Source: Clostridia bacterium (lineage in GTDB: Bacteria > Bacillota_A > Clostridia > Oscillospirales > CAG-272). Taken from it: a stretch of 5,880 nt of DNA. The first letter of the stretch is position 1; each line of letters starts with the position of its first letter. Made by a program: the position numbers and the translations under genes. This document shows, in pieces, positions 1 through 4,696 of the stretch. The DNA lies in contig JAFQOB010000019.1 in assembly GCA_017395725.1 (NCBI GenBank), positions 1 through 5,880 on the forward strand. The letters run 5' to 3'. The notes beneath the pieces are model-generated. The model did not search any database, was not told where the DNA came from, and was given only the letters and a program-made list of their open reading frames with translations.

Positions 1-1019
1 AAGTGTGAGCCGTAGGTTCCCGCTTCTTCCTTGTGTCTCTTGGGGTCAAGCCACGATTCAATGGGAGCTCCCGAATATGCTGACTGCAAGAACACTACCT
101 TTTCGCCCGACAAATCGTAAAACTGCTTACCCAATGCCGCCTGATGTCCCTGCTTTGCGTAAAGCTCCATATCGTATATCTTGCCCTTTTGCTTATACAC
201 TTCGGTATTCTGTGAACGGGGATATACGTCATAGCTATATACTCTGCCCTCTCCGCCTATCTTTTCAACCAATGCAATCTGGTCTTCAAAAGCAACGAGA
301 TGCTCAACGTCTTTGCCATAATTAGATGAGTCATAACAACCCTGTCCGTTGGACTGACCTGTTATAAGGAACAGATTTATATGCGCCTTTTCAACACGGT
401 CAACTATAAATGTCGCCTTTTCAACTGTTCCCTGTTTTGCAACAAGTGTAACTTCCTTTTCAGCTACCTTCTTCGCGTGCATTACGCCGTTTTCGTCTAC
501 CGATATAATATCGGGATCGCTTGATTCAAATACGTATGCATCACCCGTATCGTTGTGATATCCGGGATTAAATACATATCTGTCGTCATACTGCAAAACA
601 AATCCGTTTGATATATCACGCTTGAAAGTAATAGTGTATGTAGCCTTATTTCCCTCTGCATCGGTTGCAGTAACAGTAGCCGTTCCCTCAGTCTTATTAT
701 CGGGAATAGCCGCTTGGCTTATCTTCACTTCAACTCCGTCTTTGGCTGTTGCCTGTACACGCGGAACTGCGGGTCTGCCGTCGGGAAGTCCTACCGTATA
801 CTCATATACATTCTTCTTGAATTCGCCGATAGAATATCTTGCATCGTCAAGAGTCAACGTTTCAAGACATACTTTCGGTTCTTCGGCTGCTTGATTCTCT
901 GTCTCTTTCACCTCGTCATCTCCGTTTCCGTTATCCTTTGAATTGCCGCAGGCAAACAGACTTATCATCATTACCGCTGCCAAAAACATTGCTAAAACTA
1001 ATCTGAAATTCTTTTTCAT
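1..1019 (-). CDS. Surface lipoprotein with Ig-like domains and a SASA/CE6-like carbohydrate esterase domain (3' end cut by window edge)
   Basis: The frame is open from an ATG at 1019 to the window edge (339 codons), so the C-terminus is missing. The N-terminus reads MKKNFRLVLAMFLAA followed by the lipobox LFAC, with the lipidated cysteine at residue 24. An acidic linker follows (about 25-48). Residues about 50-134 resemble a cadherin-like or Ig-like beta sandwich ending in TATDAEGNKATYTITFKR. Residues about 136-210 resemble a bacterial Ig-like group 2 domain (SSDPDIISVDENGV). From about 213 an esterase domain begins: a hydrophobic strand leads into GQSN (221-224), where Ser223 would be the nucleophile, and SAYSGAPIESW ends at Trp323, as in the sialate O-acetylesterase/CE6-like family. 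That family removes acetyl groups from sugars or polysaccharides; the substrate here is unknown. The catalytic His lies beyond the edge. The start is supported by AGGAGA nine bases upstream and a strong promoter. The enzyme is probably anchored outside the cell membrane. Confidence 0.85.
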   Translation of the reverse strand, partial: MKKNFRLVLAMFLAAVMMISLFACGNSKDNGNGDDEVKETENQAAEEPKVCLETLTLDDARYSIGEFKKNVYEYTVGLPDGRPAVPRVQATAKDGVEVKISQAAIPDNKTEGTATVTATDAEGNKATYTITFKRDISNGFVLQYDDRYVFNPGYHNDTGDAYVFESSDPDIISVDENGVMHAKKVAEKEVTLVAKQGTVEKATFIVDRVEKAHINLFLITGQSNGQGCYDSSNYGKDVEHLVAFEDQIALVEKIGGEGRVYSYDVYPRSQNTEVYKQKGKIYDMELYAKQGHQAALGKQFYDLSGEKVVFLQSAYSGAPIESWLDPKRHKEEAGTYGSH

Positions 1020-1027
1020 AAAGGCAT

Positions 1028-1033
1028 TCTCCT
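1028..1033 (-). promoter_or_regulatory. Ribosome binding site of the lipoprotein esterase gene
   Basis: On the minus strand AGGAGA lies nine bases before the ATG at 1019. This fixes the start of the lipoprotein and agrees with the signal peptide beginning at that codon. Confidence 0.8.
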
Positions 1034-1053
1034 ACAAAAATTATTGTACGTTT

Positions 1054-1082
1054 ATTATATACGTTTTGTACATAAAAGTCAA
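1054..1082 (-). promoter_or_regulatory. Sigma-A promoter of the lipoprotein esterase gene
   Basis: On the minus strand TTGACT (1082-1077) and TATAAT (1059-1054) are separated by exactly 17 bases, which is a near-consensus housekeeping promoter. Transcription would begin near 1047, giving a leader of about 28 bases that contains the AGGAGA site. The -35 box begins one base after the T-run of the preceding GH3 terminator. TGTAC and GTACA half-sites flank the -10 box. Confidence 0.8.
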
Positions 1083-1083
1083 C

Positions 1084-1112
1084 AAAAAACCGCCGATTTT
1101 GTTCTCGGCGGT
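1084..1112 (-). terminator. Intrinsic terminator of the GH3 gene
   Basis: CCGCCGA (1090-1096) pairs perfectly with TCGGCGG (1105-1111) around an 8-base loop, and an outer A-T pair (1089/1112) extends the stem. On the minus strand the stem is followed by six T residues (1089-1084). It lies 22 bases after the GH3 stop codon and before the lipoprotein promoter, so it should end the GH3 transcript. The other side is also T-rich (1112-1122), so it could work in both directions, though no plus-strand gene needs it. Confidence 0.85.
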
Positions 1113-1133
1113 CTTTTTATTTACTTTTTTATA

Positions 1134-3398
1134 TCACTTATTGAAAAGCTTTGCGTTTGCTTCGTCAATGTACTGCATCAACATATCTTCGGTAAGATTA
1201 CCGTCGTTCCAACGTACAGACATACGCATTGTGTGATATCTTCTGCCGTAAATTGAAGGATGTCCTTCAAAGTAGAAGCCTATCTCTTTTACCTTTTCTC
1301 TGCTTTTGGGCGGCAATATCTTCATCATAAACTCTTCTCTGATAGGCTCATATCCCTTCATTGTCATAATATCAATTACGGGAGTGTTTATCGTAATAGG
1401 AGCAACGTAAGGCTTTTCGTCAATCTTTTCTACCTTTGCTGTAAGAGGTGTATCAACTGAGCTTCCGCCTACGTATATCGTGTATTCGCCTGATTCAACT
1501 CTCCAGTCGTTTACTCTTACGTCATAGTATGCAAAGCTTCTGTCACAAAGCTCAAATTCAACAGTCTTGCTTTCGCCGGGCTCAAGATATATCTTCTCAA
1601 AGCCCTTAAGCTCCTTAACAGGTCTTTCAACAAATGACTTAGGCGCACCAACGTAAAGCTGTACGGCTTCCTTACCTGCAACCTTACCTGTATTCGTTAC
1701 CCTAACTGTAACCTTGTTTCCGTCAACCTTTATATCATCATAGCTAAACGTCGTATATGACAAGCCGTAACCAAACGAGAAGTTTACGTCTATGTTCTTC
1801 TTCTGATAATATCTGTAACCCATAAATACGCCTTCTGCGTATACTACGTCATCACCTACTCCGGGATAATTGAGGTATGAGGGGTTATGTTCAAATTTTA
1901 CGGGGAAAGTTTCTGCCAACTTACCGCTGGGACATACGTCACCGTAAATAAGACGTGAAATTGCCTTACCTATAGCACAACCGCCAAGGTATGCATAGAA
2001 CAATGCGGATACTTTGTCAAGCCAAGGCATCTCAACGGGAGAACCGCCAAGCAATACTACTACGGTTTCGGGTACTTCCTTTACTATTCTCTCAATAAGC
2101 TCGTTGTGAGACTCCGGAAGATTCATATTGCTTCTGTCATAACCCTCCGATTCAAACGAATCGGGCATACCCGCAAATATTACTGCTCTGCCGCACTTTT
2201 TCGCTGTCGCTACTGCTTCTGCAATAAGCGCTTCGTCGGGAGTATTTACGTCACCTTCAAGTGTATATCCTGCGGCAAACTCTACGTTTCCGCCGTTTCT
2301 TTCGGTCATACATTCAAGTACGTCGTCAACAAATGCGGGGTTTACTCGGCTGGAGCCGCTTCCCTGATATCTGGGCGTCTTAGCAAATGCACCGATAACT
2401 GCCAAAGGCTTATTGTCTGACAAAGGAAGAAGTCCGTTTTCGTTCTTAAGTAATACCATCGCTTCTTCGCCCACCTTTGTGCAGAATGCGTGGCTCTTTA
2501 CAAGGTCCGCCTTTTCTGCATTTTCGTCGGGCAGCCAATCATACGTAGTCTTGAGAATTCTTTCAACTGCTCTGTCAACGATTTTTTCGTCTAACTTTCC
2601 TTCTTTTACTGCCTTCACTATCTGCGCGTCTCTTATACCGAAGCTTCCCGGCATCTCAAGGTCACTTCCCGCCTCAAGCGAAACAACTCTGTTGTTCATA
2701 CCGTTCCAGTCGCTCATTACCATTCCTTCGTAACCCCATTCTTCACGAAGAATATCGTTGAGCAACCATTTTGACTTTGATACCTGGTCGCCGTTTATAC
2801 AGTTATATGAATGCATTATCGTCGCAGGCTTTGCTTCCTTTACTGCAATCTCAAATGCCGTAAGATATATTTCTCTCAACGTACGCATATCAACAATAGC
2901 GTTTGTGCTGTGTCTGCGGTGCTCTTGGCTGTTTACCGCAAAGTGCTTCAATGAAGTTCCTACACCGTGTGCCTGAACACCTTTAATGTATTCAGCAGAA
3001 AGCTTACCTGCAAGATAAGGGTCTTCACTGAAATATTCAAAGTTACGTCCGCATACGGGTGAACGCTTCATATTTATACCGGGGCCGAGAAGTATAGAAA
3101 TCTGTTCTCCCTTAGCCTCTGCCGCCAATGCCTCACCGAGACCGTACAAAAGCTCCTTGTTCCAAGAACAAGCCAAGCCTGCAGCAGACGGGAAACAGGT
3201 TGATTTTACTGTATCTCCGTAGTAATAGCTTTCTGCCTGAGTCTTAACCTTTTTACGCAATCCGTGAGGGCCGTCAGACATCATTACTGCGGGTACACCG
3301 AGTCTTTCAAGCTTTTCAATGTGCCATTCGTCAGCACCGGAACAGAACTTTGCCTTTTCTTCAAGGGTCATTTGAGAAATAATACTCTTGATATCCAT
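1134..3398 (-). CDS. Glycoside hydrolase family 3, beta-glucosidase-type (cytoplasmic)
   Basis: This is a complete 754-residue protein with no signal peptide, so it is probably intracellular. GH3 enzymes of this type release glucose, xylose or a related sugar from the non-reducing ends of beta-linked oligosaccharides by a retaining mechanism. The N-terminal barrel domain (about 1-290) carries SDGPHG (41-46), RNFEYFSEDPYLAG (118-131), KH (151-152) and SDW (229-231), where Asp230 is the expected nucleophile. The alpha/beta sandwich domain (about 310-550) carries ESEGYDR (416-422), with Glu416 or Glu418 the likely acid/base, and ends with FGYGLSYTTF (542-551). A fibronectin-III-like domain follows (about 555-645). 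A further stretch of about 90 residues (665-754) has no function I can name. The start ATG is supported by AGAGGT eight bases upstream. A strong terminator follows the TGA stop. The exact sugar specificity (glucosidase, xylosidase or other) cannot be read from sequence. Confidence 0.93.
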   Translation of the reverse strand: MDIKSIISQMTLEEKAKFCSGADEWHIEKLERLGVPAVMMSDGPHGLRKKVKTQAESYYYGDTVKSTCFPSAAGLACSWNKELLYGLGEALAAEAKGEQISILLGPGINMKRSPVCGRNFEYFSEDPYLAGKLSAEYIKGVQAHGVGTSLKHFAVNSQEHRRHSTNAIVDMRTLREIYLTAFEIAVKEAKPATIMHSYNCINGDQVSKSKWLLNDILREEWGYEGMVMSDWNGMNNRVVSLEAGSDLEMPGSFGIRDAQIVKAVKEGKLDEKIVDRAVERILKTTYDWLPDENAEKADLVKSHAFCTKVGEEAMVLLKNENGLLPLSDNKPLAVIGAFAKTPRYQGSGSSRVNPAFVDDVLECMTERNGGNVEFAAGYTLEGDVNTPDEALIAEAVATAKKCGRAVIFAGMPDSFESEGYDRSNMNLPESHNELIERIVKEVPETVVVLLGGSPVEMPWLDKVSALFYAYLGGCAIGKAISRLIYGDVCPSGKLAETFPVKFEHNPSYLNYPGVGDDVVYAEGVFMGYRYYQKKNIDVNFSFGYGLSYTTFSYDDIKVDGNKVTVRVTNTGKVAGKEAVQLYVGAPKSFVERPVKELKGFEKIYLEPGESKTVEFELCDRSFAYYDVRVNDWRVESGEYTIYVGGSSVDTPLTAKVEKIDEKPYVAPITINTPVIDIMTMKGYEPIREEFMMKILPPKSREKVKEIGFYFEGHPSIYGRRYHTMRMSVRWNDGNLTEDMLMQYIDEANAKLFNK

Positions 3399-3406
3399 AT
3401 TATTTT

Positions 3407-3412
3407 ACCTCT
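3407..3412 (-). promoter_or_regulatory. Ribosome binding site of the GH3 gene
   Basis: AGAGGT on the minus strand lies eight bases before the ATG at 3398 and supports that start, which also matches the usual N-terminus of the family (a helix followed by MTLEEKAKF). Confidence 0.65.
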
Positions 3413-3464
3413 GATATATTTATATTTTTCTTTTTCAGTATTAATTTATCTGTGCACTCTTATA

Positions 3465-3493
3465 ATTTTATAACATTTCCCTCCAAAAAGCAA
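3465..3493 (-). promoter_or_regulatory. Candidate promoter of the GH3 gene
   Basis: On the minus strand TTGCTT (3493-3488) and TAAAAT (3470-3465) are 17 bases apart. Each hexamer departs from consensus, and the surrounding AT-rich DNA offers alternatives such as TATAAA two bases upstream of the chosen -10. A start near 3458 would leave a 5' leader of about 60 bases. The -10 sits inside an AT-only inverted repeat, TTATAA-TT-TTATAA (3460-3473). Confidence 0.45.
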
Positions 3494-3537
3494 GACAAAA
3501 AACTCATATCTCCAAAACTTTTTCAGACAAATATTGC

Positions 3538-3978
3538 TCACTTTTGTGTTTTCCCCAAAATACGCCTTTGTGTATGTAAAATTCCCCTATGTAAATTCCA
3601 GATATGTTTCAGCCTTTTTTCTGATACTTTCTCATTTCCTTTATAAAGAGTTATTACCGTTTCAACTACAAGATAACACTCTTCTGCCACTTGGCAGTTC
3701 ATTACATATTTCAGCTCTATGGGAGAATATCTGTATCTCTTTCGCGGGTGTGTATCTTCTTCGTAACACTTTTTTGCATATTTTTCAAAATCCTCGTTTA
3801 TCCACCCTGAAAACCTTTCAAAAAGCCTATCGTAAAAAGCCCTTATCTTTTTGCAAACCTTGTTTTCGCCCTCTACGGTCACTACTTCAAAATATATAAC
3901 CGCTACCGGTACGTTCTTATATTTCTGTATTATCTTTCTCTTTTCTTTAGTCATTGTAGGTATTACTATTGCACTCAT
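3538..3978 (-). CDS. Small basic cytoplasmic protein of unknown function
   Basis: I do not recognise this family with confidence. From the ATG at 3978 it is a 146-residue soluble protein without a signal peptide or membrane segment. Residues 23-37 look like a beta strand (VPVAVIYFEVVTVEG). Residues 38-75 look like an amphipathic helix with FYDRLFERFSGW (48-59). Residues 82-130 look like a beta-rich stretch with VVETVITLYKG and a late Trp (HIWNLHRG, 125-132). The C-terminus is strongly basic. The strand-helix-sheet order loosely recalls DUF3298-like domains, but that is only an impression. The ATG at 3978 is preferred because AAGG lies 12 bases upstream and a TATAAT box lies at 4015-4010. A TTG at 4023 would add 15 residues, but it touches the preceding terminator's T-run; an ATG at 3954 is also possible. 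It lies between the Lrp-type regulator and the GH3 gene, 139 bases before the latter. I see no clear terminator after it, so some read-through into the GH3 gene is conceivable. Confidence 0.7.
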   Translation of the reverse strand: MSAIVIPTMTKEKRKIIQKYKNVPVAVIYFEVVTVEGENKVCKKIRAFYDRLFERFSGWINEDFEKYAKKCYEEDTHPRKRYRYSPIELKYVMNCQVAEECYLVVETVITLYKGNEKVSEKRLKHIWNLHRGILHTQRRILGKTQK

Positions 3979-4009
3979 ATATCTTATCTGCCTTATATAT
4001 ATTTTTACA

Positions 4010-4015
4010 ATTATA
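4010..4015 (-). promoter_or_regulatory. Possible -10 box for the small hypothetical gene
   Basis: TATAAT on the minus strand would start transcription near 4003, leaving about 25 bases before the ATG at 3978 and including its weak AAGG site. No good -35 hexamer is present at the right distance, where the T-run of the upstream terminator lies. The call therefore rests on the -10 alone. Confidence 0.35.
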
Positions 4016-4029
4016 TGCGGCAAAATAAT

Positions 4030-4070
4030 AAAAAATTCGCCCTACCAAAAAACACTTTAGGCAGGACGAA
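4030..4070 (-). terminator. Intrinsic terminator of the Lrp/AsnC gene
   Basis: The arms 4060-4070 and 4036-4046 form an 11-bp stem in minus-strand RNA, with two G-U wobble pairs and a 13-base loop, followed by six T residues (4035-4030). In plus-strand RNA the wobble positions become C-A mismatches, so the hairpin is stable only in the direction of the Lrp gene. It begins 10 bases after that gene's stop codon. Confidence 0.8.
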
Positions 4071-4079
4071 ATATAAACT

Positions 4080-4547
4080 CTACTGATTCTTTTTCTTAGG
4101 GGCTATTTCTTGGCTTTCAATGCTTATGCCGCGATTCTTAATAGGTGTCGAGAACACTATAGTCGTCTGTGTCTTACCAAACTTCTGTAGCTCTCCTACA
4201 AACACGTCAAGCTCTAAAGTAGTCGGAAATGCTACCTTCAAAAGCATACTGTAATCACCTGTTATAAAATTACACTCAAGAACGTTGGGACATTTTTCCG
4301 CAAACTCGTAAAACTCCTTACGCTTTGCTCCGTCCATTGCAATATTTATAAAAGCCGTAATAAAACAACCAAGCTTTGCCGGGTCAAGCTCTGCTCTGTA
4401 CCCTGTTATTACTCCATCATTTTCAAGCTGCTTTATTCTTGATGAAACGGCCGGTGAAGAAAGATATACCTTCTCCGCCAAAACCTTTAAAGGAGTGCGT
4501 GCATTCTTCTGAAGCATAGATAATATCTGCTTATCAATATTGTCCAT
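4080..4547 (-). CDS. Lrp/AsnC-family transcriptional regulator
   Basis: This is a complete 155-residue protein, the usual length for the family. Residues 1-50 form the N-terminal winged helix-turn-helix, starting with the typical MDNIDKQILSMLQKNART. LSSPAVSSRIKQLENDGVI (29-47) spans the recognition helix. Residues about 60-140 match the ligand-binding RAM domain, with alternating strands, the GDYSMLLKV turn (97-105) and the closing strand TQTTIVFSTPIK (126-137). A short basic tail ends in KKKNQ. Members bind DNA as dimers or octamers and respond to amino acids or other small molecules; the effector here cannot be read from sequence. The start ATG follows AGAGGGG by 11 bases. The gene has its own promoter and terminator, so it is probably monocistronic. 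An imperfect palindrome over its promoter suggests autoregulation, which is common in the family. Confidence 0.93.
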   Translation of the reverse strand: MDNIDKQILSMLQKNARTPLKVLAEKVYLSSPAVSSRIKQLENDGVITGYRAELDPAKLGCFITAFINIAMDGAKRKEFYEFAEKCPNVLECNFITGDYSMLLKVAFPTTLELDVFVGELQKFGKTQTTIVFSTPIKNRGISIESQEIAPKKKNQ

Positions 4548-4558
4548 ATTTATGTTTT

Positions 4559-4565
4559 CCCCTCT
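4559..4565 (-). promoter_or_regulatory. Ribosome binding site of the Lrp/AsnC gene
   Basis: AGAGGGG on the minus strand lies 11 bases before the ATG at 4547. The spacing is a little long, but no other start codon fits the family N-terminus better. Confidence 0.65.
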
Positions 4566-4580
4566 TACTGCGAATCAAAC

Positions 4581-4608
4581 TTCACTCACATTATATTAGA
4601 TTAGTCAA
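4581..4608 (-). promoter_or_regulatory. Candidate operator: 28-bp imperfect palindrome over the Lrp promoter
   Basis: The segment is an imperfect dyad centred on ATAT (4593-4596), with 18 of 28 positions symmetric. The outer arms on the plus strand are TTCACT and AGTCAA. It covers the -10 box and much of the spacer, so a bound protein would block the promoter. Lrp/AsnC proteins often bind AT-rich imperfect palindromes of roughly this kind in their own promoters. The assignment is inference. Confidence 0.4.
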
Positions 4609-4618
4609 CAAATTTCAA
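4590..4618 (-). promoter_or_regulatory. Sigma-A promoter of the Lrp/AsnC gene
   Basis: On the minus strand TTGAAA (4618-4613) and a perfect TATAAT (4595-4590) are 17 bases apart. Transcription would start near 4583, leaving a leader of about 35 bases. A TTGACT also occurs at 4608-4603, but it is only seven bases from the -10 and cannot act as its -35 box. Confidence 0.7.
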
Positions 4619-4630
4619 GGGGGTTTTGAT

Positions 4631-4658
4631 AAAAAAACTTAAAAAAATTAAGTTTTTT
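4631..4658 (-). terminator. AT-rich hairpin, probable terminator of the comEC-like gene
   Basis: AAAAAACTTAA (4632-4642) and TTAAGTTTTTT (4648-4658) are perfect inverted repeats around a loop of five A residues. On the minus strand the hairpin lies 38 bases after the comEC-like stop and ends in a run of seven T. The stem has only one G-C pair, so it would be weaker than the other terminators here. The symmetry would allow action in either direction. Confidence 0.55.
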
Positions 4659-4696
4659 CTTAAAATAGTGAAACCATTGATTAAATCTATTCTATG

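Noticed and set aside
5..325. Plus-strand open frame of 106 codons at the left edge
   Set aside because: It lies antisense to the esterase domain of the lipoprotein, whose frame carries a signal peptide and a GQSN motif. The plus frame has no recognisable content.
3481..3530. Repeated CTCCAAAA (3481-3488 and 3510-3517) upstream of the GH3 gene
   Set aside because: The two copies are short, lie in A-rich DNA and diverge immediately after eight bases. This is expected by chance in such composition and is not evidence of an array or a duplicated operator.
3534..3899. Plus-strand open frame of 121 codons opposite the small hypothetical gene
   Set aside because: The minus-strand frame has a better start context, an upstream -10 box and a more protein-like composition. 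The plus frame is rich in Phe, Leu and Ser, as expected for the complement of a lysine- and glutamate-rich gene.
4603..4608. TTGACT as the -35 box of the Lrp promoter
   Set aside because: It is only seven bases from the TATAAT. The TTGAAA at 4613-4618 has the correct 17-base spacing.
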